Below, piece after piece: positions 28,812 to 37,889 of a DNA stretch of 64,000 nucleotides. Within the stretch, counting starts at the first letter, position 1; each line of letters opens with the position of its first letter. The translations under genes and the position numbers were made by a program. The notes below the pieces were generated by a model. That model had not been told where the DNA came from, ran no database searches, and was given only the letters and a program-made list of their open reading frames with translations. Source of the DNA: Streptomyces sp. DT2A-34 (GTDB taxonomy: Bacteria; Actinomycetota; Actinomycetes; Streptomycetales; Streptomycetaceae); contig NZ_JASTWJ010000001.1 in assembly GCF_030499515.1 (NCBI RefSeq), positions 10,024,001 through 10,088,000 on the forward strand, in the 5' to 3' direction.

Positions 28812-29072
28812 GGGACGCCCTCGCTGGGGATCGCCCTGAGCCGGGTGAAGGTCTGGCCGAAGATCAGCAGCCAGAGGGCGGGCTGGACCGCGCGGGTGTA
28901 CAGCTCGGTGCGGTCGCGGCGCAGCTTCTGCAGCTCCACGACGCACATCGCCAGGACGCGGGCGGGCAGCAGCCGCCAGCCGGGGCGGGGTTCGGGCGGC
29001 CGTAGCAGCAGGTCGATGCCGTGGGCGGGGTCCCGGTCAGCCGACGCGGCGTGCGGCGGGTGCTTCGGACAT
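28809..29072 (-). pseudogene. ABC-2 permease, displaced N-terminal part
   Basis: A minus-strand frame reads IDLLLRPPEPRPGWRLLP, VELQKLRRDRTELYTRAVQ, and PALWLLIFGQTFTRLRAIP ending at the inversion edge: the cytoplasmic N-terminus and first membrane helix of a DrrB-type permease. A candidate ATG at 29072 (MSEAPAARR) is one frame off from the rest, which suggests another lesion. Confidence 0.75.
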
Positions 29073-29250
29073 CGCGGAAGTCTCCTGAACTCTCGTCGAG
29101 TCTGCTGCCGACGATGTCGCCCTCCAGCGTGGGCAGCGGGTCGGTGTCGGCCGCCCCCGCGGCACGCCGACGGGTGCCGAGCCCTTCCCTGAGCTCGGTC
29201 GGGGTGCCGAGGGCCCGGATGCGGCCGCGGTGCATCAGCCCGACCCGGTT
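29038..29250 (-). pseudogene. ABC ATPase, displaced C-terminal part
   Basis: On the minus strand from 29250 the frame reads RVGLMHRGRIRALGTPTELREG, later TLEGDIVGSRLDESSGDFRDVRSTRR, the normal tail of DrrA-type ATPases. It lacks a start and continues past its likely end because the stop is not conserved. It belongs to the gene starting at 28161. Confidence 0.8.
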
Positions 29251-29253
29251 CGA

Positions 29254-29840
29254 CCTATCTGGCCCCCGGCAACATCGCCCAGTCCGCGATGTTCATCGCC
29301 GTCTTCCACGGCATCCAGATCATCTGGGAACGCGACGCCGGCATCCTCAACAAGCTCCTGGTCACCCCGACCCCGCGCTCCGCCCTGATCACCGGCAAGG
29401 CGTTCGCGGCCGGGGTGAAGTCCCTGGCCCAGGCCGTCGTCGTGATCGTCCTCGCCGCGCTGCTCGGCGTCGCGCTGACCTGGAACCCGCTGAAGCTGCT
29501 CGGCGTCGCCGCCGTCGTCGTCCTCGGACCGGCGTTCTTCTCCTGCCTGTCGATGACCATCGCCGGCATCGTCCTCAGCCGCGACCGGCTGATGGGCTTC
29601 GGGCAGGCCATCACGATGCCGTTGTTCTTCGGCTCCAATGCCCTCCACCCGCTGTCCGTGATGCCGGGCCGGCTCCAGGCGGTCGGCAAGGCCGACCCGC
29701 TCAGCTACCAGGTCGACGCCCTGCGCGGCCTCCTCCTCGGCACCCCGGCCCACCTCGCGCTCGACTTCGCCGTCCTGCTGGTGGCCGCCGTGCTCGGCAT
29801 CGCCGCGGCCTCCTCGCTGCTGGGCCGGCTGGCTCGCTGA
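29254..29840 (+). pseudogene. ABC-2 permease (DrrB-like), C-terminal part
   Basis: From the inversion edge the plus strand codes for TYLAPGNIAQSAMFIAVFHG and about five more membrane helices (LVTPTPRSALITGKAFAAG, SRDRLMGFGQAITMPLFFGS, DPLSYQVDALRGLLLG) ending LLGRLAR. An internal ATG at 29289 opens a frame of 183 codons, but it has no ribosome site and lacks the first helix. Together with the ATPase this was a drug or lipid exporter. Confidence 0.85.
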
Positions 29841-29971
29841 TCTTGGTGGGCAACGTGATGTGCGGCACGTGGCCGAACGCGGCCGTCAGGCCAGAAAGCG
29901 GATTCTTCCTGCCCACGGCTTGATCGGTGATCAAGGGGGCGAATGGGCTGGCCACCGCGCATTCTGCTCAT

Positions 29972-30001
29972 TTGACAGTGCACTCGGCGCAAAGATAGGA
30001 A
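29972..30001 (+). promoter_or_regulatory. Housekeeping-type promoter
   Basis: TTGACA (29972-29977) and TAGGAA (29996-30001) with an 18-bp spacer, about 30 bp before the GTG at 30030 and followed by AGGTGG. A good match to a SigHrdB promoter. Confidence 0.6.
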
Positions 30002-30029
30002 GCAGCTCTCTGAGGTCGAGAGGTGGACT

Positions 30030-30551
30030 GTGTACGAGCCGAACGTGGTCGGGGACTGGCACGAGTACGACGAGCATGCCGGTTTGCGTGTCCGCGTCCA
30101 CCGCCTGGAAGCCGCCGAGCCGCCGCGCGGACGGGACGACGCCGCCGAAGGCCTGACGTACTTCAGGGTCCGCGTCACCGTCGAGAACCGCGGCGAGCGG
30201 CACCTCGGCATCCACCTCGAGGACGGTCAGATCGACGTGCGGATCGGCCGTGAAGGCGAGGCGGCGTTCATCGACTGGCGCAACTCGCAGTTCATCGAGG
30301 GCTTCGACGTCTACCCGCTGCGCCGGGCCACCGCCGTGCTGTACGCGGCGGGCCCGGAGGCGAGCCTGAGCCAGGTCGACGTGCAGATCCAGCTGCGCGT
30401 CGAGGAGGAGTGGGCCGACCGCCGGCTGTGGACCGGCGGCCTCGGGCTGCAGGAGAACTCCGTCGGCGCCCACGCCGCCACCCTGCGCGACGGCCTCGCG
30501 CTCCAGGTGAGCAACTTCCTGCGGGACCAGGCCGAAGAGGGCACCGCCTGA
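30030..30551 (+). CDS. Conserved hypothetical protein with beta-sandwich character
   Basis: 173 residues from GTG 30030, ribosome site AGGTGG. No signal peptide or membrane helix. Residues 15-105 alternate beta strands (GLRVRVHRLEAAEPP, TYFRVRVTVENRGERHLGIHLEDG) much like an Ig-fold DUF4352-type domain, and the rest is acidic and mixed. I do not recognise a named family. It stands alone between the broken ABC operon and hemC, convergent with the latter. Confidence 0.7.
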   Translation: MYEPNVVGDWHEYDEHAGLRVRVHRLEAAEPPRGRDDAAEGLTYFRVRVTVENRGERHLGIHLEDGQIDVRIGREGEAAFIDWRNSQFIEGFDVYPLRRATAVLYAAGPEASLSQVDVQIQLRVEEEWADRRLWTGGLGLQENSVGAHAATLRDGLALQVSNFLRDQAEEGTA

Positions 30552-30618
30552 CGCGGAGCGTCTCGGTGGGGCGCCGTCCGACGCGGCAGCGCCCTTCGTG
30601 CCCGAGGTCCCCGAGGCC

Positions 30619-31554
30619 TCAGTGCGGGATGCCGTCGATGATCTCCCGTGCCCCCTGACGCAGCAGCGCGACCGCCACCGACGTACCGAGCGTGGCCGGG
30701 TCCAGTCGGCCGGCCCACTCGTGGGCGTTCAGCCGCGTCTTGCCGTCCGGAGTGAACACACAGGCCCGCAGGGACAGTTCGCCGCCCCGGTCCACGCGCG
30801 CGTACCCGGCGATCGGGCTGTTGCAGTGCCCCTGCAGGACGTGCAGGAACATGCGCTCGGCGGTGGCCTCCCGATAGGTGTCCGGGTCACCGAGGCCGCT
30901 GACCGCGTCGATGAGCTCGGTGTCGCCCTCCCGGCACTGCAGCGCGAGGATGCCCGCGCCGATCGGCGGCATCATCACCTCGGGGGAGAGGACCTCGCTG
31001 ATCACGTCACGCCGGCCGATGCGCTCGAGGCCGGCCACCGCCAGCAGCAGCGCGTCCGCCTCGTCGGCGGCCAGCTTCTCCAGCCGCCGGTTGGCGTTGC
31101 CGCGGAACGGTACGCACTGCAGGTGCGGGTGGGTGGCGGCCAGCTGGGCGACGCGGCGGACCGAGGAGGTGCCGATCCGGGTCCCCGCCGGCAGCTCGTC
31201 CAGCGTGAGTCCCCCGGGATGGATGAGGGCGTCCCGGACGTCGTCCCGCTTCAGGAACGCGGCGAACGTCGTGCCCGCGGGCAGCGGCCGGTCGGCGGGG
31301 ACGTCCTTGACGCAGTGCACGGCGAGATCGGCCTCGCCCGCCAGCAGCGCCGCGTCCACCTCCTTGGTGAACGCTCCCTTGCCCTCGACCTGGGACAGAT
31401 CGCCCATCCACTTGTCACCGGTCGTCTTCACGGGCACGACCTCGGTGCGCACACCGGGGTGCAGGGCCGCCAACTCGGCGCGGACACGCTCCACTTGGGC
31501 GAGCGCCATGGGCGAGTCACGGGAGACGATACGGATCAGTTCAGGGACGGACAT
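30619..31554 (-). CDS. hemC: Hydroxymethylbilane synthase (porphobilinogen deaminase)
   Basis: 311 residues from ATG 31554. [25 protein letters not shown] and [12 protein letters not shown] are the substrate-side motifs, and C244 in [11 protein letters not shown] carries the dipyrromethane cofactor. It joins four porphobilinogens to hydroxymethylbilane in haem and cobalamin synthesis. Other hem genes are absent, so this may be a second copy beside the one in the main hem cluster; only a genome search can tell. The MFS gene upstream ends 17 bp away on the same strand. Confidence 0.95.
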   Translation of the reverse strand: MSVPELIRIVSRDSPMALAQVERVRAELAALHPGVRTEVVPVKTTGDKWMGDLSQVEGKGAFTKEVDAALLAGEADLAVHCVKDVPADRPLPAGTTFAAFLKRDDVRDALIHPGGLTLDELPAGTRIGTSSVRRVAQLAATHPHLQCVPFRGNANRRLEKLAADEADALLLAVAGLERIGRRDVISEVLSPEVMMPPIGAGILALQCREGDTELIDAVSGLGDPDTYREATAERMFLHVLQGHCNSPIAGYARVDRGGELSLRACVFTPDGKTRLNAHEWAGRLDPATLGTSVAVALLRQGAREIIDGIPH

Positions 31555-31571
31555 GCGGACACGATAGACCG

Positions 31572-32798
31572 TCACAACCCCGCGTCCGTACGGTACCGCC
31601 CCATTCCCGCCCGGCCCTTGCCGCCCGCCCCGTCCTCGACGCCCGCCCGCACCGGCCGGATCAGCACCGCCAGCGCCGCCACCGTCAGCAGCCCCCCGAC
31701 CAGGAACGTGCCGCGCACCCCGACCACGGGCAGCAGTACGCCCCCGAGCAGCGCACCGGCGGCGATGCCCACGTTGTAGGCGGCCGAGTTGGCCGCGAGG
31801 GCCGTCTCCGTGCGACCCGGCGCCACCTGGAGAACCCGGCTCTGCGACGCCATGAAGGTGGTCGCGACCGAGGCGCCGAGCAGCATGATCAGCACGACGC
31901 ACGCCACCGGGACATGGCCCGTCGCGTAGAGACCGAGCAGCGCCACCGCCTGGGCCGCCACCGGCACGGCCAGCGTGGCCCGCGGAAAGCGGTCGAGGAG
32001 CGGACCGACCACGGTGACCCCGGCCAGCGCCGCCCCGCCGAACGCGAACAGCACGCCGCTCACCGCGTCCTCGCCCAGCCCGCTCACCTCGTCGAGGAAG
32101 GCGACGACGTAGGTGAACCCGGCGAAGAAACCGGTCACCGACAGGGCGCTGACGGTCAGCACGACGTAGAACCCGCGCCGGTCGGGGGCGGCCCCGTACA
32201 CGGAGTGGCCGTCCTCCGGGCGGGACGAGGGCAGCAGGACGCCGATGGTCACGAGCGAGATGAGCGCGAGTACCCCGAGCAGCACGAACGGCGTCCGCCA
32301 GCCGGTGTGCCCGCCCAGCCAGGTTCCCGCCGGCACCCCGGCCACCGTGGCCAGGGAACCGCCGACGGACAGCAGCCCGATGATCCGCCCCCGGCGCTCG
32401 GGCGGAAACAGCCCGACCGCGACCGGTCCCATCACCGCCCAGAACAACGCCTGCGCCATCGCCGTCGCCACCCGCGCCGCGAGCAGCAGCCCGTACGACA
32501 CGCCTCCCAGCGCCGACACCCAACTGGCCACGGCGAGCAGCCCCAGCAGCCCCGCCAGCAGATACCGGCGTGGCAGCGACCGGGTGGCATGGGCGAGGGG
32601 CAGCGACACGACAGCCACGGTCAGGCCGTACCCGGTCACCAGGGCGCCCACGGCCGCCAGCGAGACCCGCAGGTCGTCCGCCATGAGCGCGAGCAGGCCG
32701 ATCGGCAGGTTCTCGGTGGTGTTGAACGTGAACGCCGCCAGCATCAGCGCCGCGACGACGGCGGCACGCCGCCAGGGTGCCGGACGTGGGCTGCCCAT
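31572..32798 (-). CDS. MFS transporter, drug/arabinose efflux type
   Basis: 408 residues from ATG 32798 with AAAGGCGG upstream. Twelve hydrophobic helices; [19 protein letters not shown] and [29 protein letters not shown] belong to the AraJ/YdhP group of DHA1 exporters. Likely a proton-driven drug or sugar efflux pump. Divergent from an ArsR-family regulator 142 bp away, which probably controls it. hemC follows closely and might be co-transcribed. Confidence 0.9.
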   Translation of the reverse strand: MGSPRPAPWRRAAVVAALMLAAFTFNTTENLPIGLLALMADDLRVSLAAVGALVTGYGLTVAVVSLPLAHATRSLPRRYLLAGLLGLLAVASWVSALGGVSYGLLLAARVATAMAQALFWAVMGPVAVGLFPPERRGRIIGLLSVGGSLATVAGVPAGTWLGGHTGWRTPFVLLGVLALISLVTIGVLLPSSRPEDGHSVYGAAPDRRGFYVVLTVSALSVTGFFAGFTYVVAFLDEVSGLGEDAVSGVLFAFGGAALAGVTVVGPLLDRFPRATLAVPVAAQAVALLGLYATGHVPVACVVLIMLLGASVATTFMASQSRVLQVAPGRTETALAANSAAYNVGIAAGALLGGVLLPVVGVRGTFLVGGLLTVAALAVLIRPVRAGVEDGAGGKGRAGMGRYRTDAGL

Positions 32799-32940
32799 CC
32801 ATCCGCCTTTCCGAGAGGGGGAGTCGGGGCAAGCATGCCGGTCGGCGGCGTGCGCCTCTACTCTTTCGGTCCAGGACGAATCCTCGGGCCGGCACGAGGC
32901 TTTCGATCCGGACGAATCGCTGCTCACGACGGGGGTCGCC

Positions 32941-33960
32941 ATGCCGCTCGCCCTGCACCTCGGCACCGACGACCTCACGCGCTGCCGGTTCGCGATCTCG
33001 CCGCTGTGCCAGACCCACGAGGCGCTGCGCCTGCTCCGCCGGCCCGCCCGGCACGGCTACCACCAGGGCTGGTTGCGCCGCATGCGCCGTACGGTCGCCG
33101 GCCTCGACCTGGCACCGCTGTGGCTGTTCATCCCACCGCCCGGCGGCTACACCCCGGACTTCCTGGGACCGCCGCCGCAGGAGCCGTATCCCTCGATCGA
33201 GGACGAGTTGGCGCGGATGCGCGCCACGGACCCCGACCTGGCCCACGCGGAGATGAGCCGCTCGCTCGGCTTCACCCCGGGACTCGCCGAGTCACCCCAG
33301 GGGCGTGCCGCGCTCGACGACCCGGCCGCCACCGTACGGCGCCTGGCCGACCTCACCGAACAGGCCTCGTACGCCCTGCTCGCACCGGACTGGCCGCGCC
33401 ACCGCGCTGTTCTGGAGGCGGACGTCGCGTACCGCTCGCGCAGGGCGGCGGACGCCGGGCTCGACGCGCTGCTCACCGGACTGCATCCATCCGTCGACTG
33501 GGCGGGCCACACCCTCACGCTGCGCGAGTACAGCGATGTGCCGGACGCCCAGACACCCGACGGCAGAGGGGTGTTGCTCATGCCGAGCGTGTTCGTGTGG
33601 CCGGACGTGGTCAGCGGCTTCGCCCGGCCCTGGCAGCCGACCGTCATCTACCCCGCCCGAGGCATGGGCCGCCTGCACAGCGTCCCCGCACGGCGCCCGG
33701 CGGAGGCACTCGCCAGGCTGCTCGGCCACCAGCGCGCCGCCCTCCTCGCCGACCTGACCACCCCGTCCTCGACGACGGACCTGGCCCGCCGTCACGGCCT
33801 GGCCCCCTCCACCGTGTCGGCCCACCTCTCGGTCCTGCGCGAGGCCGGCCTGCTGGAGTCCCGGCGTCAGGGCCACTACGTGCTGTACGGCCGAACGGCC
33901 CTGGGCGACGCCCTCGTCGACCGGGACGTCGACGGGGACGTCGGACCGGCGGCCGGCTGA
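32941..33960 (+). CDS. ArsR-family regulator with DUF5937-type N-terminal domain
   Basis: 339 residues. The C-terminus (about 260-325) is an ArsR winged helix: [48 protein letters not shown]. The N-terminal 240 residues match the Streptomyces DUF5937 arrangement ([18 protein letters not shown], later [13 protein letters not shown]). No cysteine metal site is seen, so the signal is probably organic. Divergent from the MFS gene. A 15-bp stem terminator follows the stop. Confidence 0.88.
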   Translation: MPLALHLGTDDLTRCRFAISPLCQTHEALRLLRRPARHGYHQGWLRRMRRTVAGLDLAPLWLFIPPPGGYTPDFLGPPPQEPYPSIEDELARMRATDPDLAHAEMSRSLGFTPGLAESPQGRAALDDPAATVRRLADLTEQASYALLAPDWPRHRAVLEADVAYRSRRAADAGLDALLTGLHPSVDWAGHTLTLREYSDVPDAQTPDGRGVLLMPSVFVWPDVVSGFARPWQPTVIYPARGMGRLHSVPARRPAEALARLLGHQRAALLADLTTPSSTTDLARRHGLAPSTVSAHLSVLREAGLLESRRQGHYVLYGRTALGDALVDRDVDGDVGPAAG

Positions 33961-33983
33961 CACCGACCGCGCGCAGCACGGCC

Positions 33984-34017
33984 GCGCGGGGCCCCGGAGA
34001 GGTCCGGGGCCCCGCGC
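33984..34017. terminator. Strong hairpin between convergent genes
   Basis: GCGCGGGGCCCCGGA (33984-33998), loop GAGG, TCCGGGGCCCCGCGC (34003-34017): a 15-bp perfect stem. It serves the ArsR gene and, in the other direction, the NPP1 gene. No T tail. Confidence 0.8.
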
Positions 34018-34062
34018 TCGCTCAGGTGGCCGGGCCCTGCTGCCCGAGCCCGAAGGGGCTGA

Positions 34063-34839
34063 TCAGGCGTACGGGTCGAACGTGATGCCGGACGGCTTCG
34101 CCGACGCCAGGTGGTTCGCGAAGTTGGCGTCCTTCAGGCCGAAGTTGGCGCTGCCGAAGTCGTACGCGACCAGCTTGTCGCGCACGCCCGACGGGTAGCC
34201 GTTCCAGCCGACCAGCGGCGGGTACTGCCAGGTGCCCTTGTGGTTCTCCGGCGGTTCGTCGCCCGAGCCCGCGAGGCGGAAGCAGTGCGTGCTGACGCCG
34301 TCCTTGTGGTACACGATCTTCGCGTGCGTGCCGTCGAAGCGCACCGAGGACGCGGCGCTGATCGTGAACGAGCCGTGGTTGGACGTCGAGACGTACTGCA
34401 CCGCGTTGTTCTGCACCCACACCACGACATGCTCCCAGTCGTGCCGGTGCCCGCCGATGCTGCTGCCCGCCACGGCCTGGTCCTTCTCGAAGTACAGGCC
34501 GTACATGTAGGCGCACCAGCCGTTGTTGCACTTGTAGCGGGAGTAGCCGTTGGTGTTGTCGAGGTCCGAGGCGTCACGGCAGTCGCCGCTGAGCGAACCG
34601 GTCGGGTTGAGACCGCCGTTGACGGTTCCGTCCGGGCCAATGGCGGGGGTGGAGTAGCAGCCGTCGGTGTCGTAGTCGTAGGCCGGCTGGTACGTGCTCT
34701 CGGCCGTGTCGGCGTTGGCGGGCAGCGCCGACGGCGGGGCCGCGAAAGCCACGGCGGGGAAGGCGATGACGAGGGCGGCAGCACCGGCGAGACCGGTGAG
34801 CCATCTCCTGCGGTGGGTGCGGAACGCCAGTGACGACAC
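34063..34839 (-). CDS. Secreted NPP1-family (Nep1-like) protein
   Basis: 258 residues from GTG 34839, preceded by AGGAGGAGG. A signal peptide ends near residue 34 (AVAFA). The heptapeptide GHRHDWE near residue 134 is the metal-binding heart of the NLP family, and the paired cysteines and the AYMYGLYFEKDQ stretch agree. In fungi and oomycetes such proteins lyse plant membranes or trigger necrosis; in Streptomyces the role is unknown. Single gene. Confidence 0.92.
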   Translation of the reverse strand: MSSLAFRTHRRRWLTGLAGAAALVIAFPAVAFAAPPSALPANADTAESTYQPAYDYDTDGCYSTPAIGPDGTVNGGLNPTGSLSGDCRDASDLDNTNGYSRYKCNNGWCAYMYGLYFEKDQAVAGSSIGGHRHDWEHVVVWVQNNAVQYVSTSNHGSFTISAASSVRFDGTHAKIVYHKDGVSTHCFRLAGSGDEPPENHKGTWQYPPLVGWNGYPSGVRDKLVAYDFGSANFGLKDANFANHLASAKPSGITFDPYA

Positions 34840-35034
34840 TGCGTCCTCCTCCTGGTTCGGGCGCAGCCACAACGGCTGTGGGGGAAAGGCAGTTCAGGGT
34901 CCTGCCTTTTCACTTCCGTGCCAAGAGTCACGGGCGTACCGGTGGTAACGATCAGCGCAACAGTTGGGGCGCGTTGAACCCATCAAGAAGGCACGAGCGC
35001 GGTCCCGTTCGAAGCTGCAGGGGCTGAAGCCGCG

Positions 35035-36015
35035 TCACACACTGTCGTCCGGCAGGTCGGCCGCCGCGTCCTCCGGTGCGAGGTCGGGCCTGAGCCGCAG
35101 CCAGGACGGCTGGCGCAGCATCCCGGACCGGGTGCGGACGCTGTAGCGGACCTCGCCGACCAGCCGGGGCAGCACCCAGTGCGCACCGGCCACGCGCGGG
35201 GCGGGGGCGAAGGGGCAGGTGTCCGTCTCGGACGCCCGCAACAGCTCGGCCAGCCGCGTCCGTTCGGCCTCGCTCCAGCCGGTGCCCACGCCGCCGACGT
35301 ACCGCAGACTTCCGGCCGCGCGCTGTCCGACCAGCACCGCTCCCGGCAGGCCCGTGAGCCGTCCCTTGCCGGGCAGCCAGCCCCCGACGATGACGTCCTC
35401 CGTGCGCATGTTGCGGATCTTGATCCAGGCGCGGGAGCGCACCCCGGGCTCGTACACCGAGTCCAGCCGCTTGCAGACGAGCCCCTCCAGACCGTGTTCG
35501 AGCGTCGCTCGCAGGGCCTCGGCGCCGTGCCCGACCAGCGCGCCCGGCGTCGACCAGAACGGCCCGCTCAGGCCCAGCTCCTCCAGCCGCCCGCGCCGCC
35601 GGGTGTAGGGCAGCGTGAGCAGGGAGCGGCCCGCCAGGTGCATCACGTCGAACAGCACCAGATGGACGGGGGTCTGAGCCGCCATCCGCGCGGCCCGTGT
35701 CGGCGCGTGCGCCAGGCCCATGCGGGACTGCAGCAACTGGAAGTCGGCGCGCCCCTGTTCGTCCAGCGCCAGGATCTCCCCGTCCAGTACGGCGCCCGTG
35801 GTGCCGAGCGCGCTGCCCAGCGGCCGCAGTTCGGGATAGGCGGCCGTGATGTCCTCGCCGGAACGGGCGCGCAGCAGCAGGCTGCCGTCGCCTTCCAGAT
35901 AGACCACCGCGCGCTGGCCGTCCTGCTTGGTCTCGTACGCCCAGCGCGCGTCCTGCGCGGCGGGCGGCAGGGTGCCGGGCGTGGCGAGCATGGGAGGGAT
36001 CAGCGGCAGACTCAC
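35035..36015 (-). CDS. ATP-dependent DNA ligase (LigD ligase-like)
   Basis: 326 residues. The adenylated lysine is K30 in YETKQDGQRAVV, followed by DGEILALDEQGRADFQ, FDVMHLAGRSLL, EGLVCKRLDSVYEPG and the terminal OB fold starting near WIKIRNMR. It seals nicks with ATP. It is the size of the stand-alone ligase module of LigD and has no polymerase or phosphoesterase domain. A separate phosphoesterase gene lies 11 kb away at 46741. No ku gene is in the window. Confidence 0.93.
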   Translation of the reverse strand: MSLPLIPPMLATPGTLPPAAQDARWAYETKQDGQRAVVYLEGDGSLLLRARSGEDITAAYPELRPLGSALGTTGAVLDGEILALDEQGRADFQLLQSRMGLAHAPTRAARMAAQTPVHLVLFDVMHLAGRSLLTLPYTRRRGRLEELGLSGPFWSTPGALVGHGAEALRATLEHGLEGLVCKRLDSVYEPGVRSRAWIKIRNMRTEDVIVGGWLPGKGRLTGLPGAVLVGQRAAGSLRYVGGVGTGWSEAERTRLAELLRASETDTCPFAPAPRVAGAHWVLPRLVGEVRYSVRTRSGMLRQPSWLRLRPDLAPEDAAADLPDDSV

Positions 36016-36116
36016 GGGTCAGTTGTCGACGGTCCCGCCCGCCGCCACGCACCCCCGCCGTCGTTTTCCCCTGAACGGCGGCCGAGGCGTCTGTCCCCCG
36101 AACAGCGCAAGGGCGG

Positions 36117-36799
36117 TCAGCCGTTCCCCTTCGGCGGCACGGCCCGCACCAGACCCGACTGGTAGGCCATGACGACGAGTTGGGCACGATCGCGGGCGCC
36201 CAGCTTCGTCATGGCACGGTGGACATGGGTGCGCACGGCGGGCTGACGAAGAGCTTCTCGGCGATCTCCTCGTTGGAGTGCCCCTCGGCCACCCAGGCCA
36301 TGACCTCCCGCTCCCGGGCGGTGAGGGCGGCGAGGTCCTCGGGCGCGGCCGACTGCGAGCTCTCGGCGGGAGAGGCCAGGAACCGTGTGACCAGCGTGCG
36401 GGTCGCGGTGGGGGAGAGCAGGGACTCGCCGGCGGCCACGGTCCGGATGCCGTCCAGCAGCACGTCCGCGGTGACGTCCTTGCCGAGGAAGCCGCTCGCC
36501 CCGGCGCGCAGCGCCTGCGCGACGTACTCGTCGATCTCGAACGTGGTGAGGATCAGCACGCGCACCGCCGCGAGGTCCGGATCCGCGCAGATCGCGGACG
36601 TGGCGGCCAGTCCGTCGGTGCCGGGCATGCGGATGTCCAGCAGCACCAGGTCGGGGCGGTGGGCTCGGGCGAGGTCGACGGCCTCGGCGCCGTCGGCGGC
36701 CTCACCGACCACCTCCATGTCCGCGCAGGAGTCGATCAGGATCCGGAAGGTGGCCCGCAGCAGGGCCTGGTCGTCGACGAGCAGTACGCGGATGGTCAT
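36117..36799 (-). pseudogene. NarL/LuxR-type response regulator with frameshift in its DNA-binding domain
   Basis: From ATG 36799 a complete receiver is read (VLLVDDQALLR, phospho-Asp in LVLLDIRMPG) and the LuxR helix-turn-helix starts (LTAREREVMAWVAEGHSNEEIAEKLFVSP). The frame then runs into a stop near 36209. The true end, VRTHVHRAMTKLGARDRAQLVV, is in another frame down to TGA 36117. A four-base loss between SP and VRT explains it. The recognition helix is lost, so the protein cannot bind DNA normally. No kinase gene is next to it. Confidence 0.82.
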
Positions 36800-37157
36800 G
36801 GGGGTCTTCCGGTTCCGGAGCGGTCGGTGCGGGTGCGGGTGAGGCAGGGTGCGGTGCGGTGGTGACGAACGAGAGGTCTTCGCGCCCCGGACATCTGCCA
36901 GGAGCCATCTGCCAGGGTCCAGGGAACAGCCCGCCACGTCGTCGTGCGTCTGCCGACAGTCGCCGGTACTCGGAACGCAGTACGCGCCACGGGCAAGGTC
37001 ATCCCCGAGGGGGAGCAGGGCCCGTCCTCACCACACGCACGGCAGCTCCACCGCATCGTTCAATCACGTGACTTAGATTGTAGGAGTGCGAACCCGCGAC
37101 GGCTCGAGGGACTGGTCGTCGCAGGGGGTGTTGGGAAGTCCCGGTGCGGTGGTGATC
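36800..37157. other. Non-coding stretch between response regulator remnant and TetR gene
   Basis: No credible coding sequence on either strand. It contains only the imperfect repeat CATCTGCCAG / CATCTGCCAGG near 36890-36917 and the TetR promoter area near 37061-37085. The kinase gene expected beside the response regulator is absent. Confidence 0.5.
37061..37080. promoter_or_regulatory. Possible operator of the TetR gene
   Basis: CAATC (37061-37065) and GATTG (37076-37080) form an inverted repeat ten bases apart in AT-rich DNA just upstream of the TetR gene. TAGATT inside it can be a -10 box. A GTG at 37086 in the TetR frame would then be a leaderless start. Confidence 0.45.
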
Positions 37158-37808
37158 ATGGCGAGCAGGACTTTGCGCGAGGAACAGGTCAACGCGACCC
37201 GGGAGCTGCTGCTGACCGCGGCCGAGCGGCTCTTCGCCGAACACGGCGTGTACGCGGTGTCCAACCGCCAGGTCAGCGAGGCCGCGGGGCAGGGCAACAA
37301 CACGGCGGTCGGCTACCACTTCGGCACCAAGGCCGACCTGGTCCGCGCCATCGTCCGGCGGCACGCCACGCGCATCGAGGACATCCGCGCCCGCCTGGTC
37401 GCCGACCTCGCGGACCCGGACGACCTGCGCGGCTGGGTGGACTGCCTCGTCCGCCCGGCGCTCGAACACCTCGCGGCACTCGGCAGCCCCACCTGGTACG
37501 CGCGGTTCTGCGCCCAGGTCGTCGCCGATCCGGCGCTGCACCGGATCATGGTCGAGGAGGCCCTTACCTCCCCGGCTCTCCAGGAGATCATCGAGGGGTT
37601 GAACCGGTGCCTGCCCGACCTCCCCGCCGAGGTCCGCGCCGAACGCGGCGAGATGGTCCGCCACCTGGTCGTCCACGTGGCCGCCGAGCGTGAGCGCGCC
37701 CTCGCCGAGAACACCTCCACCCCCCGGTCCAGCTGGGACGACGCCGCCATGGGCCTCGCCGATGCCGTCGTCGGCATGTGGCTGGCACCCGTCTCACCCG
37801 GCCGCTGA
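37158..37808 (+). CDS. TetR-family regulator
   Basis: 216 residues from ATG 37158; in-frame GTG 37086 would add 24. Helix-turn-helix at about 12-58: ELLLTAAERLFAEHGVYAVSNRQVSEAAGQ, then YHFGTKADLVRAIVRRH. The C-terminal domain (LGSPTWYARFCAQVVADPALH) resembles TetR_C_17-type ligand domains. It may repress itself through the palindrome at 37061 and perhaps the OmpR-type gene downstream, 24 bp after its stop. Confidence 0.92.
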   Translation: MASRTLREEQVNATRELLLTAAERLFAEHGVYAVSNRQVSEAAGQGNNTAVGYHFGTKADLVRAIVRRHATRIEDIRARLVADLADPDDLRGWVDCLVRPALEHLAALGSPTWYARFCAQVVADPALHRIMVEEALTSPALQEIIEGLNRCLPDLPAEVRAERGEMVRHLVVHVAAERERALAENTSTPRSSWDDAAMGLADAVVGMWLAPVSPGR

Positions 37809-37832
37809 CGGCGCCGCACAAGGAGTACGACC

Positions 37833-37889
37833 GTGAAAACGACTCCGGGCCAAGGCCGCCGTCGCGGCGCCGGACGGGGCCGGTCATGA
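37833..37889 (+). CDS. 18-residue leader ORF overlapping the next gene
   Basis: GTG 37833 has an excellent ribosome site, AAGGAG, seven bases upstream. It reads VKTTPGQGRRRGAGRGRS and stops at TGA 37887-37889, overlapping the ATGA start of the response regulator. The downstream gene has no good site of its own. This suggests that translation of the short, Arg-rich peptide delivers ribosomes to it. Confidence 0.5.
   Translation: MKTTPGQGRRRGAGRGRS

Larger units (their letters stand above)
28808..29250. other. Inverted internal segment of the ABC operon
   Basis: About 443 bp lie in the wrong orientation. Read on the minus strand the segment holds, in order, the C-terminus of the ATPase (RVGLMHRGRIRALGTPTELRE) and the N-terminus of the permease (LQKLRRDRTELYTRAVQPALW to GVPYS). 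Flipping it joins QYC to the RVGLMHRG block and PYS to TYLAPGNIAQSAMF. Only CGA (28805-28807) and TCG (29250-29252) are shared at the ends. Confidence 0.88.

Noticed and set aside
29240..29260. GGTTCGACC resembling a tRNA T-arm
   Set aside because: No acceptor stem or anticodon arm around it; it is the inversion junction.
28800..29260. Site-specific invertible promoter or phase switch with long inverted repeats
   Set aside because: No inverted repeats beyond three or four bases and no recombinase gene nearby, so a programmed switch is not supported, only an inversion.
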